A stretch of DNA of 64,000 bases from NCBI GenBank assembly GCA_027314595.1, contig DAHVAN010000356.1:1-64000 (forward strand), read 5' to 3'. This stretch comes from Actinomycetota bacterium. GTDB lineage: Bacteria > Actinomycetota > Actinomycetes > Streptosporangiales > Streptosporangiaceae. Positions 17,165 through 24,808 of this stretch are shown here, in pieces (position 1 is the first letter of the stretch; each line of letters opens with the position of its first letter). A program made the position numbers and the translations under genes. A model generated the notes under the pieces. That model saw only the letters and a list, made by a program, of their open reading frames with translations, was not told the DNA's origin and made no database searches.

Positions 17165-18936
17165 GGTGACTCCCGGGCGCGCCACCGGCCACGGCTGACC
17201 TGGTAGGCGCGGCCCTCGCCGGCGAGGTTCTGAAGGTAGCGGTAAAGCGGAGACCGGCTCATTCCGGTAATCCTCATGAGGTCTCCGATTTCTAGCCCTT
17301 CTTCGGGTGCGCCGCGAAGTGCGGCCCATAGTGATTCCTCGGGTGACTGCTCCGACTTTCGGTCGTACGCCTGGGGCATCTCGGCAGCCGCGGCGATTAT
17401 CGCATTGCGGGATACCTGGTCAAGTCCGCGAGGTATTTGCGAGTGCAGTGCGGCCGTTCGGGCCACCATTTCATCCGTGACGAGGTAGGCGCGCGCCCGG
17501 CGGGGAATGTCGTGCTCGGGAGCGGAGACGAGGAACTTCCCGGGCGCGTTCAGCTTGTGCGCGTTCCATCCCGCGTTAAGCATGCCCTGACCGAGAACTA
17601 GATCCACGTCTCGCTGCTCCCGGACACGGAAGCATATTCGCAGGTCCATTTGCGACCGCACCGCGCCCTGTCCCATGACTTTCTGCGTCGGACGCTGTGT
17701 TGCCGCTATCAGGGTCACGGCAAGCGCACGACCGAGCCGCGCTATCTCGTCGGTGTAATGCATCGCTTCCGGCGCTTCCTCGGAGAGTTCCGCGTATTCG
17801 TCGATGATGATTATCAGCGCGGGCATTTCCGGGGTCGGTTCCCATGTTCGCCGGCCGATCGACGCCAGGTATTCCGCGCGTCCCTTAAGGATTGCCACCG
17901 CATCACGGAGCAATGCGGTTGCCTGGCCGGGAGTGGTGGCGAGCCGGTCTATGCATTCGGTCCACGGGCCGAGTTCCATTCCCCTTTTCAGGTCGATAGC
18001 CCAGATGATCACGTCCGGGCACGCGGTCAGGTTCCCCATGAGCACGTTTAGCCCGCCGCTCTTGCCGGAACCGGCGATGCCCCCTATCAGAGCGTGCCGG
18101 CGGAGGAATAGCAGTCGGCACGGCATCGCGTCCTCGAACGGGCCGAGTTCGGCCGGGTCGGTAATCGAGCCGATAGACGGCCCAGGCCACGGGATCGCAT
18201 CGGCGTGGGGGTCGGTGTCGAGTACCCGCAACTCGAACCTGTTCGCCCGGTCGTCGGGGGTCGGGTAGACCCGCACCGCGCCCCGGTACGTGCCAAGGCC
18301 TGACTCGATTGCCGGAATCCTGGCAATGACATCGGTGATGGTCTGCCCGCGTGCCAGGCGGAACCGTGCTCGCCATCCCCACACGTCCACGGTGGCGGAC
18401 ATGACCGCGCTGCCGGCCAGGCCGACCGCGCGGGCGATGTCCGGCCAGGCGGCCAGGGTCCGCTCAACGCGGACCCTGGCGCGCCGGCGACGGTGCGCCC
18501 ACCCCGGCACCGACAGGACCACCGCGCCAATGCCCAGGACGAGCGGCAGCGGCGGGGTGAGCGGGCCGAGCGCGGCGGCCAGGGCCAGCCACGCCCCGCC
18601 CGCGAGGATCACTGCGCCGGCATAAGCGCGCTCGGCAACCGGGCGCAGGCCGAACTTCGCGCCGAACGCCACTGCCGCCGCCGCGACGGCCAGCGCGGCG
18701 GCCAGGACCGGCACCGCCGCGGCGGGGAACGCGACGTGCGCCCACAGCCCGGCGCCGGCCAGCGCCGCCGCGACGTCGGCCGGGGCTAGCTCGGAGCGGT
18801 AACGCCACACCAGGCGGGCGAGAACCACGATGGCCAGTTCGGGCAGCGGGTCACCGGAGTTGACGACGATCAGGGGCTGCATGCCCGCGCGCCGCGCATG
18901 GCGGGCGTGACGGCGCATCTGCCGGTAGCCGCTCAC
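17161..18936 (-). CDS. traB: FtsK/SpoIIIE-type DNA translocase (TraB-like)
   Basis: 591 residues from a GTG that overlaps the previous stop (GTGA). The open frame extends much further upstream, but that part lies over other genes. The N-terminus has three to four hydrophobic segments between residues 35 and 145. The motor domain has Walker A IAGSGKS (287-293) and Walker B LIIIIDE (374-380), then AATQRPTQKVMG. The C-terminal 60 residues, ending around RITGMSRSPLYRYLQNL, form a winged helix-turn-helix, like the gamma domain that reads short repeats. TraB proteins pump double-stranded DNA between hyphae. This is the key transfer gene of the element. Confidence 0.88.
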   Translation of the reverse strand: MSGYRQMRRHARHARRAGMQPLIVVNSGDPLPELAIVVLARLVWRYRSELAPADVAAALAGAGLWAHVAFPAAAVPVLAAALAVAAAAVAFGAKFGLRPVAERAYAGAVILAGGAWLALAAALGPLTPPLPLVLGIGAVVLSVPGWAHRRRRARVRVERTLAAWPDIARAVGLAGSAVMSATVDVWGWRARFRLARGQTITDVIARIPAIESGLGTYRGAVRVYPTPDDRANRFELRVLDTDPHADAIPWPGPSIGSITDPAELGPFEDAMPCRLLFLRRHALIGGIAGSGKSGGLNVLMGNLTACPDVIIWAIDLKRGMELGPWTECIDRLATTPGQATALLRDAVAILKGRAEYLASIGRRTWEPTPEMPALIIIIDEYAELSEEAPEAMHYTDEIARLGRALAVTLIAATQRPTQKVMGQGAVRSQMDLRICFRVREQRDVDLVLGQGMLNAGWNAHKLNAPGKFLVSAPEHDIPRRARAYLVTDEMVARTAALHSQIPRGLDQVSRNAIIAAAAEMPQAYDRKSEQSPEESLWAALRGAPEEGLEIGDLMRITGMSRSPLYRYLQNLAGEGRAYQVSRGRWRARESP

Positions 18937-19262
18937 GATGCCCCCCGGTGGCCCTGGGAACGCTCCCGGCGGGCCTGCAACTCGTCGCGCAGGTAGTACA
19001 AGGAGTCCGGTTCCCCGTCCGCATGCGCGCCAATGGTGGCGCGCATGGCCGCGAGCAGGTTCGCCCGGTCCAGCCGCGCCGCCTCGAGTTCCGCGCGGGT
19101 CCGCTGTAGTTCCGCGAGCACGGCCGGCACGTCGGCTAGCGCCGAGTCCACGAACCCGAACACGCCCGCCAGCGTGGGCGCGGCGGAGGCGAACCCGGCG
19201 ATGATGTCGCGTGCGATGTCGTTGCGGGTGGTGATCTCGGCATAGCTGTTGCTGGTCATCAT
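18933..19262 (-). CDS. Element protein with coiled-coil, unknown function
   Basis: 109 residues. The start ATG overlaps the methyltransferase stop (ATGA) and the stop overlaps the traB GTG, so both ends are fixed by coupling. Residues about 45-80 (LAELQRTRAELEAARLDRAN) form a likely coiled-coil. No known domain is recognised. Its place just before traB suggests a partner in transfer or a regulator, but this is inference. Confidence 0.75.
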   Translation of the reverse strand: MMTSNSYAEITTRNDIARDIIAGFASAAPTLAGVFGFVDSALADVPAVLAELQRTRAELEAARLDRANLLAAMRATIGAHADGEPDSLYYLRDELQARRERSQGHRGAS

Positions 19263-20224
19263 CGTGCGCCCTCCTGCCTGCCGGCGACGGCCCGGGCGAG
19301 TCGGCCGGCGGCCAGCCGCGCGAAGTCCGGCGAGATGTCGATGCCGGTAAACCGTCGGCCCAGCTGGATCGCGGCCAGTCCTGTCGTGCCGCTGCCCGCG
19401 AACGGGTCAAGGACGGTCCCGCTGGGCTTGCACCCGGCGGCGATGCACCGAAGCGGCAGGTCGATCGGGTAGGCGGCGAAGTGCGGCCCGTTGTAGGGGC
19501 GGGTGGAGATAGACCACACGTCGCCGGGGTTGCGCCCGTTCGGGTGCCCGCGTCCGTCACGGCCTGTCCCGTAGCGGCGGGCCGTGACAACCTCGGGCGT
19601 GCCCGGCCCGTACTTCGGCGGTCGGACAGGTCCCTCAGCGTGCCCCGGCGGACGGGTCCGCCGGGCGCGCCCTGGGCTGTCCGCGTGGGGAACGCGGATG
19701 GGGTCTAGGTTGAACCAGTAGGCGGGCTGCTTGACGAGCAGAAACAGCAGCTCGTGCCGGCATGAAAGCCGGTCGCGCACCGATTCGGGCATCGCGTTGG
19801 GCTTGTGCCACACGATCGCGTTCCGCAGAATCCAGCCGTCCTCTTGCAGTGCGAACGCGACCCGCCACGGGAGGCCGAGCAGGTTCTTCGCGCTCAGCCC
19901 GGCCGCCCGGTGCGTGGTGATGTGCCGGCCCAGGTAGGCGTGCAGCCCGGTGGCCCCGCCGCCGCTGGCCGAGTAGGAGTCGCCGAGGTTGAGCCAGCAC
20001 GTCCCGTCACCGGCGAGCACGCGTCGCGCCTCGCTGAAAACGCCCCGCATCGTTTCCACGTACGCGGCGGGGGTTTCCTCGTGGCCGTACTGTGCGGGGA
20101 TGCCGTAGTCCCGCTTGCCCCAGTAGGGCGGGCTGGTCACGATGCAGTCGGCCGACTCGGCGGGCATCATCGCGAGCACCGCGCGGGCATCGCCAACATG
20201 CAGCGCGAACGGTGCGGCGCTCAC
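19259..20224 (-). CDS. DNA methyltransferase (TSPPYW type, m4C or m6A)
   Basis: 321 residues. Catalytic motif IV is TSPPYW (about residue 30), and the AdoMet-binding motif I DPFAGSGTTG lies near the C-terminus (about 272-281). This order, catalytic motif first, marks a beta-class amino-methyltransferase. TSPPY is most common in N4-cytosine enzymes. The target-recognition region lies between. The GTG start overlaps the previous stop (GTGA). No restriction enzyme gene is adjacent, so it is an orphan enzyme that may protect the element from host restriction after transfer. Confidence 0.9.
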   Translation of the reverse strand: MSAAPFALHVGDARAVLAMMPAESADCIVTSPPYWGKRDYGIPAQYGHEETPAAYVETMRGVFSEARRVLAGDGTCWLNLGDSYSASGGGATGLHAYLGRHITTHRAAGLSAKNLLGLPWRVAFALQEDGWILRNAIVWHKPNAMPESVRDRLSCRHELLFLLVKQPAYWFNLDPIRVPHADSPGRARRTRPPGHAEGPVRPPKYGPGTPEVVTARRYGTGRDGRGHPNGRNPGDVWSISTRPYNGPHFAAYPIDLPLRCIAAGCKPSGTVLDPFAGSGTTGLAAIQLGRRFTGIDISPDFARLAAGRLARAVAGRQEGAR

Positions 20225-20424
20225 CGGCCACCGCCGAACCAGTGACCGAACCAGTAGGTGATGGCGGCGATGACTTCGTTAATGTTTGGCGCTGCCCCGG
20301 TTGCGGCGAGCAGGAACCCGAGGATGATGCACACCACGGCGTGCCAGAGCCGTAGCCCCATATGCCGGTATGCGATCCAGGCGACGAGGGCGAGAATGGC
20401 GATGAGGGGAATCGAGATAATCAT
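20221..20424 (-). CDS. Small membrane protein (Spd-like candidate)
   Basis: 67 residues from the ATG at 20424, which overlaps the stop of no gene but follows the 51-residue gene by seven bases. Two hydrophobic segments (about 2-19 and 27-47) are followed by an aromatic tail YWFGHWFGGGR. Small membrane proteins of this kind are encoded next to traB in actinomycete elements and are thought to help plasmid spreading between mycelial compartments. The stop overlaps the methyltransferase GTG. Function is inferred from position only. Confidence 0.7.
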   Translation of the reverse strand: MIISIPLIAILALVAWIAYRHMGLRLWHAVVCIILGFLLAATGAAPNINEVIAAITYWFGHWFGGGR

Positions 20425-20431
20425 TAGCGCA

Positions 20432-20587
20432 TCACTTCCTTCCGGTAACGCGGCGGGTCTGGCTTTTCCGTGACTGCCACTTCCTGCGTCGGCTCCAGCG
20501 GGCACGGCCCGTGCATTTCTGGCACCCGTATTCGGTGCAGTGGCGGACGACATAGGCGACGGCGATGATCTCGCTGGCGCGGCTCAT
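20432..20587 (-). CDS. 51-residue basic CxxC protein
   Basis: A very short gene recognised because its ATG (20587) overlaps the upstream stop (ATGA). The protein is MSRASEIIAVAYVVRHC followed by TEYGCQKC and a highly basic tail rich in Arg and Lys. Three cysteines (CTEYGCQKC) could bind a metal. It may be a nucleic-acid-binding protein. No family is recognised. The exact coupling on its 5' side and the seven-base gap to the next gene argue that it is translated. Confidence 0.65.
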   Translation of the reverse strand: MSRASEIIAVAYVVRHCTEYGCQKCTGRARWSRRRKWQSRKSQTRRVTGRK

Positions 20588-20823
20588 ACGTTCGGCCGCC
20601 TCTTTTCGGGCGCGGATTCCTTTTCGGGCGCGGATTCTGCAGGCGGTGCGGGGTAGCGGACGCTGAGGAGAAGCCGGCGCGCGAATGCGTCTGAAGCCGA
20701 GCGGGGGCCACTTGCCAGGTGCCGGCGGTCGCCCCGCTGGATTCCGATGATCAGGACGGCGAGGGTCACGACCGCCGCAGCGGCTAGGACCCCCACGCCT
20801 GCAAGGACGAGGATCGGGGACAT
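20584..20823 (-). CDS. Single-span membrane protein of the transfer operon
   Basis: 79 residues. One strong N-terminal hydrophobic segment (about 4-27) is followed by a cytoplasmic tail with SASDAFARRLLLSVRYPAPP and a small Glu-Lys-Ser-Ala repeat (two SAPEK units). No domain is recognised. It starts four bases after the preceding gene and its stop overlaps the 51-residue gene. Similar one-span proteins are common in actinomycete integrative elements. Confidence 0.7.
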   Translation of the reverse strand: MSPILVLAGVGVLAAAAVVTLAVLIIGIQRGDRRHLASGPRSASDAFARRLLLSVRYPAPPAESAPEKESAPEKRRPNV

Positions 20824-20827
20824 GCGC

Positions 20828-21124
20828 TTACTCGCTTCGCTCGTTGTCGTTCTTGTGCGGGATGGCGACCGCTCGGTATTCCACCGGGCCGAAGAGACGG
20901 ACGGCGACGTAGTGGCCGCCTCCGGAAAAGTGGGCGTTCACGCCGAGCCGTGCGGCGGTAGCGTCGATTTCGGCGCGCATTTGCGCCCAGTCGTCGGCCG
21001 CCGGGAATGTGTGCACGGCCGGATAGGCGGGGGCCGGAACTTCCGGGTTGGATTCCAGGTAATCGGCCAGGGTGCGGAGTCCGCTGATAAGCGCGGCCCG
21101 TTCGGTGGAATCGGCATGGTTCAT
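20828..21124 (-). CDS. Conserved element hypothetical protein, first gene of transfer operon
   Basis: 98 residues. LISGLRTLADYLESNPEVPAP is followed by VHTFPAADDWAQMRAEIDAT and a beta-rich end. I recognise this as a recurrent small protein of actinomycete phages and integrative elements with no known function. It is the first gene of the minus-strand operon, so the operon promoter should lie in 21125-21413. Confidence 0.75.
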   Translation of the reverse strand: MNHADSTERAALISGLRTLADYLESNPEVPAPAYPAVHTFPAADDWAQMRAEIDATAARLGVNAHFSGGGHYVAVRLFGPVEYRAVAIPHKNDNERSE

Positions 21125-21413
21125 CGGGCATCACCTCTTCGCGTTGACGCCGGTGCAGCTCTTCCGGCGGCTGGTATTTCCATGCCTGAATTCCATCGAA
21201 AATGCCGCACGGCTCCGAGGCGGTAGCAGGGCGGTACCAGGCCGGTTGCAGGCCGGTTGCAGGCCGGTTGGCCATTCCGGCTCGCTGAAATAAGCGCTTC
21301 ACAACGATTCGCGGGCGCTTTCTTAGGGGAAGCGCGTTAGTGTGTTCCGGATAATTACCGGCTACGCTGGCGAGGACGGCCGGCGGCGGTAGCGACCATG
21401 GAGGCGGTAGCCA
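21125..21413. promoter_or_regulatory. Divergent control region of the element
   Basis: 289 bases between the transfer operon (minus) and the NB-ARC gene (plus). It contains three 11-bp direct repeats (21238-21270) and a near-palindrome CCGGATAATTACCGG (21347-21361), with scattered AAGCGC/GCGCTT words between them. The arrangement suggests operator sites for the element's repressor or a sequence read by TraB. No promoter hexamers could be fixed. Confidence 0.5.
21238..21270 (+). repeat. Three tandem 11-bp iterons
   Basis: CAGGCCGGTTG occurs three times without spacing or mismatch (21238-21248, 21249-21259, 21260-21270). Eleven base pairs is about one helical turn, so a protein could bind the same face three times. 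Candidate operator, transfer locus or origin iterons. Confidence 0.85.
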
Positions 21414-23744
21414 GTGGAGATGGTGACCGGCTGGACCGGGCGGGAAGCGTGCGCGCTGCAAGCAGCGCTGCGGATGAGCAACGTGGCGTTCGCCGGCCGA
21501 CTGGGAATCGGGCTGAGCACGGTCAAGGACTGGCACGACAGGCCCAGCCTGCGGCCACGGCCGGAGACGCAGCGGATTCTAGACACCACCTGGGCGCAAG
21601 CGTCGGCAGCAGAGCGGGAACGGTTCGCCGCCCTTCTCGACCAGTCCACGCAGACGGACAATGCCAGCACCGGCGAAGACGGAACGGAGACGGCCGACGC
21701 TGCGAACAGGCCCGATCCCCGCTCGGTCTCGATCGGCGTCAACGCCGGCGTGATCAGTACCGGCGACGGAGCCGTGATCGACGCCCGCACGATCCATCTG
21801 CCGGCCGAGGCTGTTCGAATGCCCGCCGGGGTCGCGGCGGCACGCGGCCTACATAACCTGCCCGCGCCGCACAGCGCGGTTTTCGTCGACCGGCAGGAAG
21901 ACCTAGCGCAGCTGGATGCGGTCATGGCCGACGAGGCGGCAGTGGTCCCGCCCGTCGTGCACGGCCTAGGTGGAACCGGCAAGAGCACGCTTGCACTGCA
22001 CTACGCGCACCGCAACCGCGACCGCTACAACCCGGTGTGGTGGATTCCCGCCGATTCCCCGGTCAGCATTACCAGCGGTCTTGCCGAACTGGCCGCCCGC
22101 CTCGACCCCGTCCAGAACCTCACGGCCAAGAACAACGCCGAGGCGGCCGCGTGGGCGGTCAGCTGGCTACAGACGCATACCGGCTGGCTACTCGTCTTCG
22201 ATGATGCCGCCTCGCCGCGTGGCATCGAATCCGTGCTCGGGACACTCGCCGGCGGTCGGCACCTGATCACCAGTCGGCGCGCAACGGGATGGCACCGCGT
22301 CGCCAGTCTCATGCCGCTAGCCCCGCTTCCGCCCGCAGCAGCACTGGAAATGCTCATGCGAATCATCAACCCGGACCCCGATGACCCCAACCGGGAACTT
22401 TTGGAGAGCATCGCCGCTGAACTGGGGTATCTCCCGCTGGCCTTGGAACAGGCCGCCGCGTACATCCAGTACACGGCGATCGAGCCCGCAGCCTACCTCG
22501 ACCGGCTACGCCGCTTCCCTGCCCGCATGTTCGCCGTGTCCGCACCCGCGCAGGAAGCCGATGAATCCGCCAACCAACGAACAGTTGCCCGAATCTGGCA
22601 ACTCACCATGCAGGCGATCGAAGACGAGGAACCGCTAGCCGGGGAAATCCTCCGGACTCTGGCATGGTGGAGCCCGGACCCTATTCCCCGTGACCTGGCC
22701 TACGCGCTGCACGATGACCCCATCACGGTTGACGACGCGCTAGCCCTGCTGAACACCTACAGCATGATCAGCCTGACCGCGCAGTCAGTGACCATCCACC
22801 GGCTAGTGCAGGCAGTAGCGCGCATCCCCGACCCTGCCGACCCGCACCGCACGCCCGAGGCAATCACCAGCGCCCGCGTACGCGCCGCTGAAATCCTGCG
22901 GGGCGCGCTGCCGGAAAACCCCCTGTTCAACGTGCCCGGGTGGCCACGCTGGCGCGAACTAATCCCGCATGTCCTTGCCCTAGCGGACCTCACGCCCCCG
23001 GACGAGGACACCCCGGATACCGCCGCGATCCTTCTGGCAGCGTCCGGCTACTTGCAGGGCGACGGACTTAATGACGAGGCCGTGACCCTCGCGCGCCGCG
23101 CGGTTGGCGCCTACCGTCGGCTGCAAGGCCCCGACGCGCTAGACACCCTGGCCGCGCGCAGCTTCCTGGCCAGCGCCTACCGCGCCGCCGGCGACCTGGC
23201 CACCGCCGCGCCCCTGCACCAGCTGAACCTGACCGACTCCGAACGCGTTCTCGGTGCGGACCACCCCGAAACCCTGGTCGCGCGGGCCAACCTGGCCTAC
23301 CTCTACGCGCTACAGCACCGGGAGAATGACGCGCTAGAACTGCACGAACGCAACCTGGCCGACTACGAACGGGTACAGGGACCGGACCATCCCCACACGC
23401 TGAACGCCCGCGCTAACCTAGCCAGCTCTCACCGGGCCGTGGGCCATCTTGACCGGGCGATTGAGTTGCACGAACGGTCGGCGGCCGACTACGCCCGCGT
23501 CTTCGGTCCCGACCATTCCGAAACCATCACCGCGCGCAGCAACCTGGCCTACGCCTACCAGCTGGCCGGCGACCTCGCGCGAGCCATCCCGCTGCACAGG
23601 GAAGTCCTAGCCGATCGGGAACGGCTGTATGGACCGGACCACGCCTACACCGCCATAGCCCGACAGCTACTCACCAACGCCGAGCACCAGGCATCCGCAC
23701 ATGAGCCAGCGAACGGCCCGGACAACCGGCAGGCCGACGAATAG
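21414..23744 (+). CDS. HTH, NB-ARC and TPR protein (STAND-type ATPase)
   Basis: 776 residues from a GTG after GGAGG. The N-terminal helix-turn-helix (about 10-60) contains MSNVAFAGRLGIGLSTVKDW. A linker follows with SIGVNAGVISTGDGAVI. The NB-ARC ATPase has Walker A GLGGTGKST (184-192) and Walker B LLVFDD (259-264), with LPLALEQAAAYIQYT as the GxP-like block. The C-terminus (about 540-760) has several TPR units, each with an AR.NLA-type repeat. STAND proteins sense a ligand through the repeats and signal through the N-terminal domain; the HTH suggests a transcription regulator. It is cargo on a mobile element, so a defence or host-interaction role is possible but unproved. Confidence 0.85.
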   Translation: MEMVTGWTGREACALQAALRMSNVAFAGRLGIGLSTVKDWHDRPSLRPRPETQRILDTTWAQASAAERERFAALLDQSTQTDNASTGEDGTETADAANRPDPRSVSIGVNAGVISTGDGAVIDARTIHLPAEAVRMPAGVAAARGLHNLPAPHSAVFVDRQEDLAQLDAVMADEAAVVPPVVHGLGGTGKSTLALHYAHRNRDRYNPVWWIPADSPVSITSGLAELAARLDPVQNLTAKNNAEAAAWAVSWLQTHTGWLLVFDDAASPRGIESVLGTLAGGRHLITSRRATGWHRVASLMPLAPLPPAAALEMLMRIINPDPDDPNRELLESIAAELGYLPLALEQAAAYIQYTAIEPAAYLDRLRRFPARMFAVSAPAQEADESANQRTVARIWQLTMQAIEDEEPLAGEILRTLAWWSPDPIPRDLAYALHDDPITVDDALALLNTYSMISLTAQSVTIHRLVQAVARIPDPADPHRTPEAITSARVRAAEILRGALPENPLFNVPGWPRWRELIPHVLALADLTPPDEDTPDTAAILLAASGYLQGDGLNDEAVTLARRAVGAYRRLQGPDALDTLAARSFLASAYRAAGDLATAAPLHQLNLTDSERVLGADHPETLVARANLAYLYALQHRENDALELHERNLADYERVQGPDHPHTLNARANLASSHRAVGHLDRAIELHERSAADYARVFGPDHSETITARSNLAYAYQLAGDLARAIPLHREVLADRERLYGPDHAYTAIARQLLTNAEHQASAHEPANGPDNRQADE

Positions 23745-23765
23745 GAGCCAGCACCGGCCCCTTCC

Positions 23766-24026
23766 CTACCAGCGCTTCTTGATGATGGCCAGCAGGACCG
23801 GTTCGCCGTGCACGGTAACGGTCGTGCTCCATCTGCCGTGAGCAGTAAGCGAATGCTCGGCAGCCCCCGATTCGAACGCAGCGTTGACCGTCATGGCACT
23901 CCGTGCCACCGCTTCCGGGTCGTGCGCCGTGAGGCCGGTTATAGCCTCAGCGACAACAGACCGGGCATCCCGGAAGTTCTTCACCCGCACGGTCCTGCTG
24001 CCCACGCTGACCCTGTAGCTGCTCAC
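23766..24026 (-). CDS. Hypothetical protein, 86 residues
   Basis: Begins MSSYRVSVGSRTVRVKNFRD and ends VHGEPVLLAIIKKRW, a mixed alpha-beta sequence with no known domain. It converges with the NB-ARC gene, whose stop is 21 bases away. A start ATG at 24026 has no obvious strong ribosome binding site. I regard it as probably real because its amino-acid composition is protein-like and no other frame is better. Confidence 0.5.
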   Translation of the reverse strand: MSSYRVSVGSRTVRVKNFRDARSVVAEAITGLTAHDPEAVARSAMTVNAAFESGAAEHSLTAHGRWSTTVTVHGEPVLLAIIKKRW

Positions 24027-24252
24027 CCGGCTAACGCTAACGAGGAAGCCCCCCTGACCGCGCCCCCGCAGTCCGGTTGATTGCTCGCCCGCAGCCGTCA
24101 GCAGGCCAACTCCCCGTTCGCAGAGACCTGTTTTACTTCTCGTGTTTGCGTGTTAGACGGCGATAGCGTCGCAGGTCGGGGCTCCTGAACTGTTTTGTAG
24201 TGGCTGGTTCTGACCGAGGGTGTCGCATAACTGCAGCGCGGGGATATCCGTC

Positions 24253-24484
24253 TTAAATCTGGATCCCACTTCGCGGACGCGAAGAACCAGCACGCCCGCC
24301 GCCACTCCCGGCCGATCCCGGCCGCCGCGGCCATCCCAGTCACCGTGCCCCGGTCCGCCAGGACCAGCCCGCACGCCAGCACCGTGAACAGCCGGAACGT
24401 CGAACGGCGCGCGAACACGGGGGCAAGCTCCTCCAGCAGCTCCCGCCACTCCCGCGGCATGGATAGGCTCTGGCCAGGCAGCAT
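24253..24484 (-). pseudogene. Truncated IS701-like transposase, N-terminal fragment
   Basis: About 75 residues resemble the start of actinomycete IS701-type DDE transposases: MPREWRELLEELAPVFARRS, then FRLFTVLACGLVLADRGTV. The homology breaks after FFASAKWDPD and the frame drifts into unrelated sequence, so the catalytic DDE part is missing. No terminal inverted repeats could be found on both sides. The 24098-24634 stretch otherwise holds nothing recognisable. It shows an old insertion and decay event inside the element. Confidence 0.65.
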
Positions 24485-24634
24485 CGGCGGACACCCCCCG
24501 GTTACCGGTGACGTGATAGACACCGCCGATGCTGCCGTATCACACGCGCACCGCCAAATCACGTACACCCGACTGCCGTCTCGGTCGCTCGGCAAGCCTG
24601 CGCCCCTTACTCACCGCGAACTCGGAAACACGAG

Positions 24635-24808
24635 TTACTTGAGTCCGCCCACAAAGGCCTGCCAGGCTTCGACGCTGAATGTGAGCGTCGGCCCTTGACG
24701 GTCGGTGGTGTCGCGAACGGCCACGCCATCGGCGTTCGCCACCTCTATGCAGTTCTCGCCGCCGTTACTGTAGCTGGCTTTACGCCAGTTCAAATCTGTG
24801 CCTTCCAT
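24635..24808 (-). CDS. DUF397 protein
   Basis: 57 residues, too short for many gene finders. MEGTDLNWRKASYSNGGENC, then IEVAN and VRDTTDRQGPTLTFS and a terminal WQAFVGGLK are the complete DUF397 pattern. Its ATG overlaps the end of the HTH-DUF5753 gene by 19 bases. In actinomycetes such pairs act together: the HTH partner represses and the small DUF397 protein modulates it, as in WhiJ-like systems; some are proposed toxin-antitoxin pairs. Cytoplasmic. Confidence 0.9.
   Translation of the reverse strand: MEGTDLNWRKASYSNGGENCIEVANADGVAVRDTTDRQGPTLTFSVEAWQAFVGGLK

Noticed and set aside
18937-19590. Extension of the traB frame to 809 residues
   Set aside because: The extra 218 residues are low-complexity and overlap two genes whose ends are fixed by start/stop overlaps; the GTG at 18936 is coupled to the previous stop.
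23866-23890. tRNA-like T-loop word GTTCGAATC on the minus strand
   Set aside because: It lies inside a plausible small coding gene and no acceptor, D or anticodon stems can be folded around it.
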